A stretch of DNA of 35,332 nt. Source: Firmicutes bacterium UBA4916. GTDB lineage: Bacteria > Bacillota > Clostridia > Tissierellales > Tepidimicrobiaceae. The notes under the pieces are model-generated. The model was given only the letters and a program-made list of their open reading frames with translations, ran no database searches and was not told the origin of the DNA. Both the position numbers and the translations under genes were made by a program. Every line of letters starts with the position of its first letter. Positions within the stretch are counted from its first letter, which is position 1. The DNA lies in NCBI GenBank assembly GCA_002398845.1, contig DHBY01000052.1, positions 77,916 to 113,247 on the forward strand, given 5' to 3'. Positions 15,063 to 23,246 of this stretch are shown here, in pieces.

Positions 15063-15632
15063 ATGATTATTTCCAGTTATTTTGAAAATATAACTAAATA
15101 TTTGAATTTAGGAAAAGAAATTTATCCTTTACCCATATATGGCTGTAAATCCTGCGGCTATGAGGGACTCATGCATAGGCACGGATATTATTCCCGCAAT
15201 GTTATTACCAAATATACCATAGAAAGAATTAATATACTTAGGGTTAAATGCCCATTCTGTGGTAAAACCCATGCTATTTTACCAGGTTTTCTTATCCCAT
15301 ATTACCAATATTCCCTAGATTTTATATTTGAATGCCTGTATTTATCCTTTGTTTTAAAAAATTCATATTCTAAAATTGTATCTTTTTTTAATAAACTAAA
15401 TCCTAAATCATCTTTTAATGCTTCAAATATATCTGGTTTTAAGAAACGAATGAAAGAGAATAAAAGTACTGCCAACTCTTTTTTTGCTAATTTTGATAAC
15501 CTTTACTATGATATGGATAATCCCAAGGTATCTTCTATTATTGATAAGATTAAAAACTTTTCAGATGATATTTTTGATTTTAATTCTTCTTTCTTTAAAA
15601 CCATGCCTAAATATTTCTTCTCAAAAGTTTAA
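15063..15632 (+). CDS. DUF6431-like zinc-ribbon protein of an insertion sequence
   Basis: The 189-residue protein carries CKSCGYEGLMHRHGYYSRN (residues about 28-46) and VKCPFCGKTHAILPGFLIPY (about 61-80), two CxxC pairs forming a zinc ribbon of the type seen in transposase N-termini, then a mostly helical region. No catalytic residues are seen, so it is likely a DNA-binding or accessory subunit for the transposase downstream. No good ribosome site precedes the ATG at 15063; translation may be weak. Confidence 0.65.
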   Translation: MIISSYFENITKYLNLGKEIYPLPIYGCKSCGYEGLMHRHGYYSRNVITKYTIERINILRVKCPFCGKTHAILPGFLIPYYQYSLDFIFECLYLSFVLKNSYSKIVSFFNKLNPKSSFNASNISGFKKRMKENKSTANSFFANFDNLYYDMDNPKVSSIIDKIKNFSDDIFDFNSSFFKTMPKYFFSKV

Positions 15633-16645
15633 TATTACTTTTAAAAGGATAGCTATGTCCATTTCTAGGTTTTCCCTTAAATTTTAATTAATTTTCATGA
15701 TATTTCATTGTTATTTCCCTCCACTTTAAATTATTTTATCTTTTCCAGAGAATTTTTTCTTTAAAATTTTCCATTTTCTCATCTCACATAAATCTTAAGG
15801 GGTAAGGACTTTGATTTTGCCAAAAATACTAATGAAAATACTAAAATGAAAGGAGTATTACAATGGATGAAAAACTAAAACAAGATATTGCTCTCTTTAA
15901 GTTTTCCTTAATTTCACCTTTAGTTAATGAAACCTTTACCCAATCTAGTGCTAAGGAATATTTAGAGGAAATATCCAGTAAAGAATATCTTACTCCTAAG
16001 GGAGTTAAAAAGGAATATGCACCGGAGACTATTAAGGAATGGCTTCGCATTTACAGAAAATATGGTATTGATGGGCTTTATCCTAAAGTCCGTTCTGATA
16101 AAGGAAAATCCAGAAATTTATCAGATGAAGCTAAAAAATTTATTGTTGAGGCTAAATTAAATTCTCCTAAAAGATCTGCTAAATCTATTTATCATGAGCT
16201 TATTGCTAAAGGATATTTAACTTTAGATGGTGTAAGTTTATCTACTGTTCAAAGATTTATTTCTAAATCTAATTTTTCAGCTAAAAAGCTTCAAAATGTG
16301 GAGAGACTTGCCTTTGAATTTGAATTTGCTAATGAGTGTTGGCAGTCTGATATTTCTGTAGGTCCATATCTTAATATTAATGGTAAAAAACAAAAAACCT
16401 ATATTATCTGTATACTAGATGATGCAAGTCGCTTAGTAGTTCATGCAGAGGCCTTTTTTAAGGATGATTTAATGGCCCTTTTAGCTGTATTTAAAAAAGC
16501 TGTTTCTAAAAGAGGTATTCCTAAAAAACTATTTGTAGATAATGGCAAAGTCTACAAGAGTAATCAAATGCAGTTTATTTGTGCAAGTCTTGGCACAACC
16601 CTTTCTTTTGCTCGTCCTTATTCTCCCCAGTCTAAGGGTTATGTA
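15063..16645 (+). mobile_element. Two-gene insertion sequence (zinc-ribbon protein plus rve transposase), 3'-truncated
   Basis: Two plus-strand genes, a DUF6431-like zinc-ribbon protein and an integrase-core transposase, 230 bases apart, form a pair that I recall from clostridial genomes as a recurring IS type. The right end is missing: the transposase stops at the SPQSKG motif and the DNA then becomes unrelated. Left end is not defined; I could not see terminal repeats. Confidence 0.6.
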
Positions 16646-16648
16646 TAG
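15863..16648 (+). pseudogene. Integrase-core (rve) transposase, C-terminally truncated
   Basis: The 261 residues hold an N-terminal helix-turn-helix region (APETIKEWLRIYRKYGIDGL) and a second one (SPKRSAKSIYHELIAKGYL), then the DDE domain with CWQSDISVGPY (first D), KLFVDNGKVYKSN (second D) and LSFARPYSPQSKG. Relatives continue after SPQSKG with a K-x-E-R-F-F block that carries the catalytic glutamate; here the frame reads YV and stops (16646-16648). So the essential third acid residue and the C-terminal part are lost and the protein cannot be active. AAAGGAG lies 8 bases before the ATG. Confidence 0.8.
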
Positions 16649-16654
16649 TAAATG

Positions 16655-16720
16655 ATAATGTAAAGTAGTCAAATAAAAATCCAAAAATTTAATGTTTCTT
16701 ATGGTATAACTTTACATTAT
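16655..16720. repeat. Perfect 12-bp inverted repeat at a deletion scar
   Basis: ATAATGTAAAGT (16655-16666) and ACTTTACATTAT (16709-16720) enclose 42 bases. It lies exactly where the transposase and the metallo-hydrolase, facing each other, both lose their natural 3' ends. It may be the joined termini of an internally deleted element, or a miniature element. Confidence 0.6.
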
Positions 16721-17294
16721 ATTGTCTATGATTTATATGGACATATTGCCTAATAAATATACCTTTATAGATCAAGTCTCCAGAATACAGATAATTTCGT
16801 TCTAATTCGTAAAGGCAAATATGACCAGGAGAATGCCCTGGAGTATGTATGACCTGAACCGTTCTTTTTCCCAAATCAAATAAATCACCATCATGTAATA
16901 TACGCTCTGGTTCACCTTGAAAAATCTGATACTTAGTAATATCAAATTCAAGGGGAAAATCACAATGTTCCTTTGTTAAATTATTCTTAACGACATGTAA
17001 TGGAATTGGAAATTTAAAAAGCCATTCTTTTTCATTTTCATAAACTGCTATATTTTTAAAAAACTTATGCCCACCAATATGGTCCCAATGAACATGAGTT
17101 GTAACAATTTCAAGCGGCAACTCTGTAATTTCATCAATAACAGTTTTTATGTTTGATACACCTAATCCAGTATCAATGAGTAATGCTTTCTCAGCACCAA
17201 TAAGCAGGTAGCAGTGAGTTTCTTCCCAATGCCTATACTCACTGATTACATACGTATCATAATCTATCTTTTCAACTGTAAACCAATCATTCAT
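16689..17294 (-). pseudogene. MBL-fold metallo-hydrolase with a foreign C-terminus
   Basis: The metallo-beta-lactamase fold is clear: ALLIDTGLG, the metal-binding THVHWDHIGGHK (about residue 88), HTPGHSPGHICLYE (about 153) and YLYSGDLIYKG (about 171, bridging aspartate). Relatives continue after LIYKG with a segment such as LDAFYPTTDP; here it is replaced by IFIRQYVHINHRQYNVKLYH and a stop, encoded by the scar sequence with the inverted repeat. The last metal ligand histidine of the family, normally further on, is therefore absent. The ATG at 17292-17294 follows GAGGGTG by 6 bases; an upstream GTG is too close to it. Substrate unknown. Confidence 0.75.
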
Positions 17295-17372
17295 TTTTTT
17301 CACCCTCTAAGGATTATGTAAATAATATTTACTTCACATAAATGATGTGTAACATTTAAAATTTATAAGTTA

Positions 17373-17776
17373 TTATAATAATTTTTCTAAATCCCCAATA
17401 TTATTGTAGAAAAAATTTTTCTTAGATATACCTTCTAATGTTTCTGATATATCTGAACCACTTCTAGCTATTGTAATGATAGGTATTTTTTTGCATAAGC
17501 ATATCCTGCCTCAATACCCAATCCTACACTCTTTTCTGTCAGATCTATAATAACTAAATCACAAATATCAATTTTTTCAAATGTTAATCTCATTAAATCA
17601 TAAGGGTTATATATATTCTGTTGTTCTATATTGATATCACGTACAATGCAGACTGTTTCATAGCCACTTTTTTCAAGAATAGATGATATCTTATCAACAA
17701 TTGATTTATTTCTATAATCTTCATGATATTTTATAGCTAAATGATACTTACTTATATAAATCTGATCATATACATT
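17373..17776 (-). pseudogene. Nucleoside 2-deoxyribosyltransferase/DNPH1-like protein, frameshifted in an A-run
   Basis: The minus strand reads QIYISKYHLAIKYHEDYRNK, ILEKSGYETVCIVRDIN and IDICDLVIIDLTEKSVGLGI followed by EAGYAYAKK, then the frame breaks at a run of seven A (about 17487-17493). With eight A it would continue IPIITIARSGSDISETLEGI to KLL and a stop at 17373-17375. The D-L-V-I-x-D-L-T...G-x-G-I-E-x-G-Y-A pattern is that of nucleoside deoxyribosyltransferases and the hydrolase DNPH1/Rcl, which cleave the N-glycosidic bond of deoxynucleotides. No start codon is present in frame before a TAG just upstream, so a second lesion near the 5' end is likely. Confidence 0.6.
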
Positions 17777-17867
17777 ATACTATATAATTCAGTTACCAAC
17801 GTATTAACTCATAAATCATTTTTTCAACACTACTTTTTGGCTTGAAATGGCCCTCTGTTTTAACATA

Positions 17868-17894
17868 TAAAAGGATGCTCATTTCTGAACATCC
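17868..17894 (-). terminator. Strong hairpin with GAAA tetraloop, minus strand
   Basis: On the minus strand GGATGTTCA pairs with TGAGCATCC (one G-U) closed by a GAAA loop, then TTTTAT. There is no minus-strand gene directly upstream of it (DUF1657 is on the plus strand), so it may serve readthrough from mprF or be left over from a lost gene. 17895-18060 has no gene; a clear promoter for DUF1657 was not found there. Confidence 0.65.
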
Positions 17895-18072
17895 AATAAT
17901 CTACAATCTATATCTGAACCTTTAAAATATATTTATATTCCTCATAATATTCTCCGAATACATACTCGATTATATATTCTTATGGTTTAAATCCATTTTT
18001 TATTTTTGGCTGCCTTAAAGAATTATAAATTAGATTTCGGGAAACCTAATTTAGGAAAGCGAGGTGATAGAT

Positions 18073-18276
18073 ATGACAGTACAAAGCGATCTTAAACAAG
18101 CAATAGCTGCATGTCAATCAGCAAAAGGATGCTATGCTACGATGTCTGAGGCAACCGAAGACAACCAAGCAAAACAAATGTATGAAAAAATGACCTCTGA
18201 TGTAGATGGCCATCTTCAATATTTAGAGGGTAGATTAGACTACCTAAATCAAAATAATAAGCTTAATCAACAATAA
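18073..18276 (+). CDS. DUF1657 small protein, probably sporulation-linked
   Basis: The 67-residue protein starts MTVQSDLKQAIAACQSAKGC and is helical throughout, ending YLEGRLDYLNQNNKLNQQ. DUF1657 proteins are found in spore formers, often next to spoVA genes or DUF421 proteins, and are thought to be made in the forespore, though the exact role is not established. The ATG at 18073 is chosen because GAGGTGAT lies 4-5 bases upstream; a GTG at 18064 lies within that site. It stands alone here, pointing against mprF. Confidence 0.8.
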   Translation: MTVQSDLKQAIAACQSAKGCYATMSEATEDNQAKQMYEKMTSDVDGHLQYLEGRLDYLNQNNKLNQQ

Positions 18277-18341
18277 TTCAAATCTATAAAAAAATTTCAT
18301 GTCTTAATGTAATATAATATAAATTGTATCTAAGTGAAGAT

Positions 18342-18397
18342 AAATGCTCTTTTCTGTCAAAAATCAAAATAGCTAATAAAATCAGAAAGGGGCATTT
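18342..18397. repeat. Inverted repeat between convergent genes
   Basis: AAATGCTCTTTTCTG (18342-18356) is nearly complementary to CAGAAAGGGGCATTT (18383-18397), 13 of 15 positions with the rest G-U on one strand, and a 26-base loop. It lies between the ends of DUF1657 and mprF, so it may terminate one or both. Confidence 0.5.
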
Positions 18398-18404
18398 ATT
18401 ATAA

Positions 18405-20954
18405 TTACTTCTTATGCTTTGAAGTTAACATTACTATTTGCAGTAAAAGTATGCTAATATTTGAACCTTTAGGATAAACCAAGTACCTGCTCTCCCATTT
18501 AGGTTGAAATTTTTCTTTGTATTTTCTTAGACCGCTAAAACTATATATTTTATTTCCACGTTGATAGAGGTTTTTTATAAGTTTTTCTAAATTTGCCGAA
18601 TAAGGATTTACTCCTACATTAGAAAGAGGTGCCATTCCAAGGTTAAACTTACTATACCCTCCTCTTTTAGACCATTCCATAAGCTCAATAAATAAGGCAT
18701 CCATAGTCCCATTAGGGATTTCATTTTTTGACCTCATTAAGTCTATAGACATAGTTTCATTATCATATAATGGCATTAAACTAGCAAATGCCATTATATG
18801 ATTGTTTTGACTCATTATAGCTATAGGTGATCTGTTTAAATAGTCTTTATTAAACCATCCTAAGGAAAATCCTCTTTCTTCTCTATGACCAAGCCATTCA
18901 TCAGATACTTCTTTTAATTCATCAAATAAATCATCGCTAAATGGTGAATTTACTATTTTAAATTCAAGTTCTCCACTTTCTACCTTGTTTTTAGCCAGAC
19001 GAAGATCTTTCTTTTTCTTCCCTGAAAGATTAAATTCATTTAAATCTATAATAGCCTCTTCACCAAGTTTTAGAAAATCATATCCAAAATCATGATATAG
19101 CGAAAAATTCTTATCAGAAATTTCATAGAATACAGGAATCATTGCATACCTATCTGCGAACTCTCTGAATTCACCTATTGCTTCTCTTAAAAATTCTTGG
19201 TTCCCTATAGGCTCACCTAAAACTACTAATTTATCTCTTATAGTGGCAAAAGGTATAAGAAGCTGTTTATCCTCTGTGTAATAAAAGTACTTATCCCTTA
19301 AAAAAAGCAAATGAGTCATAATATTGCCCTTATTTTTTTCTAAAAACTTCTCTAATTCCTTTAAATCTTCTTCCTCAGGATAGATAAATTTAAATCTCTT
19401 AACCCTAATAATTAGGAAAAGTGCCATCAGTACCCATACAGTTAAAAATATTATAACTGCTTCAATAAAAATATACTTTTTCCCGTCTAAGAATGTATAT
19501 TTAAAATGTCCATGAAATGTATAGCCTATAAATCCATAAATAATACTCATTACAGCCGTTATAATGAACATCAATATTATATTTTTAGCCTTAATAGGGG
19601 CAGTCTCTCTATAAAAGTTATCTTTAGATGAAAATAGCAGCAAAGAAATAACAATAAGTATAATTGCCTCTTCAAAATCTAAGCCTTTAATAAATGTTAA
19701 TAAAGCTCCTAAAATTAATAAAACAATAGTGGACTTGTAAGCACTTCTCACCTTATCATATATCCCTTTAGACAAAATCAATAACATTATTCCTATAGCC
19801 ATAGAAGTTCGTTTAGAAAACTGAAGTATTGGGATAGAAATAAAATTCCTTGCAATTTTAATTCTTTCAACTAAAGCAGGCACGGCTGATGATAAGATAA
19901 GAATCACTCCTGCAAAAAAGACTAATGCTGATAATGCTTTTGTAGCATATTCGTTTGCTAATTTTGAATTTTGCTTTTTTATTTTACCTTTACCCGTTCT
20001 AAGTTCTGAGACAAAAATCAACATGGAAAAGACCCAGGGTATTACATAATAAAACAATCTGTAAATTAGTATTCCGGCTAAAGCATTTTCAGAAGTTGCC
20101 CCCAAAAGTCTTAATCCAGAAAATGCGGATATGTCAAAGGAACCAAGGCCACCTGGTAAAAAGCTAATTATTCCTATGCATATTGAAATAAGATATACTG
20201 GTATTATCCCCCTTAGGGGAAGTCCTTTTGAAAAAAATAAAATTATCCCACTAAAATACATGGTTGCTGCTAGCCAGTCCAAAGTAGAAGATGCTACCAT
20301 CATAAGTTTAAAGCGAACAGGAAGTGATTCCTCCCCTTTAGAAAACTTTTTCTTTAATATTGGTATTTTGTCTACTAAAAAATACAATGGCAAATAGAGA
20401 ATAAAACCTACTAAAACAATATAATACCATTTGTTACTCGTTAATAAAGAAGAAAAATCATATAGCTTAAAAAATCCTAAAAGTATTAATAAAGAAAGCC
20501 CTGTAATGTTTGAAAGGACAATATATATATTTGATTTTATTGCCGTTTTCTTATCTACACCTTCTTTTTCATAAAGAAAAGTTCTTAAGCCTGCTCCTAC
20601 TAATCCTCCTAATCCAACAAAATTATTTATAGAACCGGAAATCCAACCAATTTTAAATACCTCTAAAAAAGACAATTTCAAAGATAAAAACCTATTTATT
20701 GTCAAATCATACAAAGTAATAAAAGAAATTGAAATCATTCCTAATACGAGCATTATTATAATAGTAATGTTTTCAAAACTTCTTAATACCTTTAATGTTT
20801 CCGGAAAGTTAATGCTTTTTATTTCTTCTTTAAATGCATAAATTAGGATAAGGGATACTAGCAAAATAACACTGATTTTAAGTACCTTTCTTTTATCTAA
20901 GTTTGCTTTATTTTTAAATTTAAATGCATTGTCTTTATTAAATCCTTCTTTCAA
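18405..20954 (-). CDS. mprF: Phosphatidylglycerol lysyltransferase/flippase
   Basis: MprF adds lysine (or alanine) from charged tRNA to phosphatidylglycerol and flips the product outward, lowering the negative surface charge and giving resistance to cationic peptides. The protein is full length (849 residues). The N-terminal two thirds hold about 14 membrane segments with the flippase motifs GLGGLVGAGLRTFLYEKEG and SFLPGGLGSFDISAFSGL; the C-terminal part (about 540-840) is the cytoplasmic DUF2156 synthase domain with RDKYFYYTEDKQLLIPFA, DLRLAKNKVESGELEF and FNLGMAPLSNVG. I place the start at TTG 20952-20954, about 10 bases after GGGGG; the ATG codons at 20979-20981 lack a ribosome site. Probably cotranscribed with the PsiE-like and beta-CASP genes upstream. 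Confidence 0.92.
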   Translation of the reverse strand: MKEGFNKDNAFKFKNKANLDKRKVLKISVILLVSLILIYAFKEEIKSINFPETLKVLRSFENITIIIMLVLGMISISFITLYDLTINRFLSLKLSFLEVFKIGWISGSINNFVGLGGLVGAGLRTFLYEKEGVDKKTAIKSNIYIVLSNITGLSLLILLGFFKLYDFSSLLTSNKWYYIVLVGFILYLPLYFLVDKIPILKKKFSKGEESLPVRFKLMMVASSTLDWLAATMYFSGIILFFSKGLPLRGIIPVYLISICIGIISFLPGGLGSFDISAFSGLRLLGATSENALAGILIYRLFYYVIPWVFSMLIFVSELRTGKGKIKKQNSKLANEYATKALSALVFFAGVILILSSAVPALVERIKIARNFISIPILQFSKRTSMAIGIMLLILSKGIYDKVRSAYKSTIVLLILGALLTFIKGLDFEEAIILIVISLLLFSSKDNFYRETAPIKAKNIILMFIITAVMSIIYGFIGYTFHGHFKYTFLDGKKYIFIEAVIIFLTVWVLMALFLIIRVKRFKFIYPEEEDLKELEKFLEKNKGNIMTHLLFLRDKYFYYTEDKQLLIPFATIRDKLVVLGEPIGNQEFLREAIGEFREFADRYAMIPVFYEISDKNFSLYHDFGYDFLKLGEEAIIDLNEFNLSGKKKKDLRLAKNKVESGELEFKIVNSPFSDDLFDELKEVSDEWLGHREERGFSLGWFNKDYLNRSPIAIMSQNNHIMAFASLMPLYDNETMSIDLMRSKNEIPNGTMDALFIELMEWSKRGGYSKFNLGMAPLSNVGVNPYSANLEKLIKNLYQRGNKIYSFSGLRKYKEKFQPKWESRYLVYPKGSNISILLLQIVMLTSKHKK

Positions 20955-21022
20955 ACTATATCTGCCCCCAATTAACATCAATTTTACAATAGATTATATT
21001 ATTAATACTAATGTAACTTCTA

Positions 21023-21436
21023 TTATAAACCCTTTTTTACATCTTTAGTATGCAAATATTTATCTATAAAAAATATTATAGCTAAAGCAATTACCCCTAA
21101 TAATATATCTGCCATATTAGTACTGCTTATTAACATCTTTCGTGCTATGGCATATAGTATTACTTCTAAAAGTTTCCCAGGGGTATGGCTTATTAACATT
21201 ATAGCTAATTCTAAGCCTACAACTAATAACAATGTATGAGATAAAAAAACTTGCAATATCTCATAACTTGATATTGCCTCCGTTCTAAAGACGGTTATTC
21301 CCAATACTATTAAATCCTTAATACTCAATGCAATAGTAAGTACTATTAAAAGTGCTAATAAAATTTCAATCCAAATTATAAGTTTTGATATTATACTCTC
21401 TATTTTTTTAAAATTATATTCTTTATTGTCATTCAT
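21023..21436 (-). CDS. PsiE-family membrane protein
   Basis: The 137-residue protein has four predicted membrane helices. The sequence ISSYEILQVFLSHTLLLVVG and LYAIARKMLISSTNMADILL resembles the PsiE family (named after a phosphate-starvation-inducible protein of E. coli), whose function is not known. GGAAGG lies 6 bases before the ATG. It is 20 bases after the beta-CASP gene and 68 before mprF. Confidence 0.75.
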   Translation of the reverse strand: MNDNKEYNFKKIESIISKLIIWIEILLALLIVLTIALSIKDLIVLGITVFRTEAISSYEILQVFLSHTLLLVVGLELAIMLISHTPGKLLEVILYAIARKMLISSTNMADILLGVIALAIIFFIDKYLHTKDVKKGL

Positions 21437-21456
21437 ATTATTCCTTCCCTCTAGGC

Positions 21457-23088
21457 TTATTTGCCTAGCATTATATTTAGATCCATAAGTTTTTGTTGCA
21501 ATTCAATTAATATATTTTTTAGTGTATCATAGTCTTTTTCTAATAGTTTGGGGTCAGTTAATTCCTCCTTTCGTATGTTTAAAGATTGCAATTGACCATA
21601 TACATTTTCTAATTCTTTAGTAATATCTTGTATTAAAAATGATGATTCTATTACCTCTCCCTTGAATTGCTGGTTAACTTTCTTTTCTATAGTATATTTA
21701 TCCCCTATTTTTGGTAATATAGTTTCTATTTTAAACTCATCTTTTATCTCTTTTGATAGAGCTTTAGATGGTTCTTCCTCTCCATGAACTATAAATATCT
21801 TTTGAGGTTTTGTTTTAAATTTTCTTATCCAATCCATAATCATGATTTGATCTGCATGACCTGAAAAACCTTCTAAATCATATACTTCTGCTTTTACAGC
21901 TACTTCCTCACCTAATATTTTAACTCTCTTTGCTCCATTCAATATGATCCTACCTAAAGTCCCTTCTGCTTGATAGCCTACAAATACTAAACTATTTTTC
22001 TCATCCCAAAGATTATGTTTTAAATGATGTCTTATTCTACCAGCTGTAGCCATGCCACTAGATGAAATTATGACTTTAGGAAATTTATATTTATTTAATA
22101 ACATGGATTCCTTCTGATCATTTACATATCTCAAATTAGGAAATATAAATGGATTATCTCCCTTTAAAATAAGATTTTTAGCTTCTTCATTAAAACAACT
22201 AGAATTAGCTTGAAAAGCTTCTGTAGCAAGTACAGCCATAGGACTATCTATATAAATAGGGATTTTCATGTATTCTTCTATTTCCTCATTATATTCATAA
22301 TACTTATTTAATTCATAAATTAACTCTTGAGTTCGCCCTACTGAAAAAGAAGGTATGATTACAGTGCCACCCCTTAGAGCTGTCTTATTTATTATTTCCA
22401 CTAATTTTTCGGTGCTTTTTTTGTACTCTTCATGTATACTATTGCCATAGGTAGACTCAATTAATAGATAATCAGCTTCATCTATATATTCAGGGTTATT
22501 AATAATTGGCCTTCTAGGCATTCCTAAATCTCCAGAGGATACTATTTTAATATAATCCCCTTTTTCTCTAACCCATAGTTCAATAATGGATGAACCTAAC
22601 ATATGCCCTGCGTCTCTAAACCTTAATTGAATATCATCATTAATTATTATTTTCTGATTATAATAGTAGGTTTCAAAAAACTTTAAACTAATCTCTGCTT
22701 CTTCAATTGTATAAAGAGGCTCTATAGGTTTTTTGCCAGCCCTTTGCCTTTTCCTATTTTCCCACTCTACATCCGCCTCTTGAATCTTTGCACTATCTAC
22801 TAACATTATTTTGCATAAATCATATGTGGCTTTAGTTGTAACTATCTTACCTTTAAAACCATCCTTTACAAGTTTCGGTATCCTTCCGCTATGATCAATA
22901 TGGGCATGAGTTAGTATCAAGTAATCAATTTCAGATGGATTGTAAGGGAATTCATCAAAATTCATTCTTTCCAATTCATAATTTCCCTGAAACAAACCAC
23001 AGTCAATTAAAATGCTATACTTCTCATTTTTAATCAAATAGTTTGACCCAGTTACCATATTAGCAGCACCACAAAATTGAATATCCAC
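21457..23088 (-). CDS. MBL-fold/beta-CASP hydrolase, RNA-processing exonuclease type
   Basis: The 543-residue protein starts MDIQFCGAANMVTGSNYLI and carries the metal site THAHIDHSGRIP (about residue 60), DAGHMLGSSIIEL, SSGDLGMPRRPI and ESTYGNSIHEE. The beta-CASP insert follows (SFSVGRTQELIYEL, DSPMAVLATEAF, ISSSGMATAGRIRHHLKHNL) and then VEVYDLEGFSGHADQ-type motif C (YDLEGFSGHADQIMIMDW). These marks belong to the CPSF/Ysh1-like nucleases that act on RNA. A C-terminal helical extension of about 80 residues is extra compared with the shortest relatives. The start is GTG 23086-23088 with GGAGAGG 6 bases upstream. Cellular substrate unknown. Confidence 0.88.
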   Translation of the reverse strand: MDIQFCGAANMVTGSNYLIKNEKYSILIDCGLFQGNYELERMNFDEFPYNPSEIDYLILTHAHIDHSGRIPKLVKDGFKGKIVTTKATYDLCKIMLVDSAKIQEADVEWENRKRQRAGKKPIEPLYTIEEAEISLKFFETYYYNQKIIINDDIQLRFRDAGHMLGSSIIELWVREKGDYIKIVSSGDLGMPRRPIINNPEYIDEADYLLIESTYGNSIHEEYKKSTEKLVEIINKTALRGGTVIIPSFSVGRTQELIYELNKYYEYNEEIEEYMKIPIYIDSPMAVLATEAFQANSSCFNEEAKNLILKGDNPFIFPNLRYVNDQKESMLLNKYKFPKVIISSSGMATAGRIRHHLKHNLWDEKNSLVFVGYQAEGTLGRIILNGAKRVKILGEEVAVKAEVYDLEGFSGHADQIMIMDWIRKFKTKPQKIFIVHGEEEPSKALSKEIKDEFKIETILPKIGDKYTIEKKVNQQFKGEVIESSFLIQDITKELENVYGQLQSLNIRKEELTDPKLLEKDYDTLKNILIELQQKLMDLNIMLGK

Positions 23089-23197
23089 AAAAATCCTCTC
23101 CTTATTAAATATATTTATATATTCTACATATTAATATTAATTTTCTTTCTTTTTATAAATATAAATATAAATTTAAAGTAATGTACTTATGAATCAA

Positions 23198-23246
23198 GCT
23201 AATATAAAACGGGGCAGTTATCTATCTGCCTCGTTTTATATTAGCT
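23198..23246 (-). terminator. Long hairpin overlapping the stop codon of the FAD oxidoreductase
   Basis: Arms 23198-23218 and 23226-23246 pair at 20 of 21 positions around a 7-base loop. The stop codon of the oxidoreductase (23241-23243) is within the stem. The stem contains the TTTTAT run, so it can serve as terminator for the minus-strand gene, or also block readthrough from the other side. Confidence 0.7.

Noticed and set aside
15841..16050. Minus-strand frame opposite the start of the rve transposase
   Set aside because: Shadow of the real plus-strand gene, no recognisable motif.
8026..18060. Attachment-site duplication of the tRNA-Leu(CAA) 3' end
   Set aside because: I looked for the 3' part of the tRNA downstream and did not see a second copy, so no att site is claimed.
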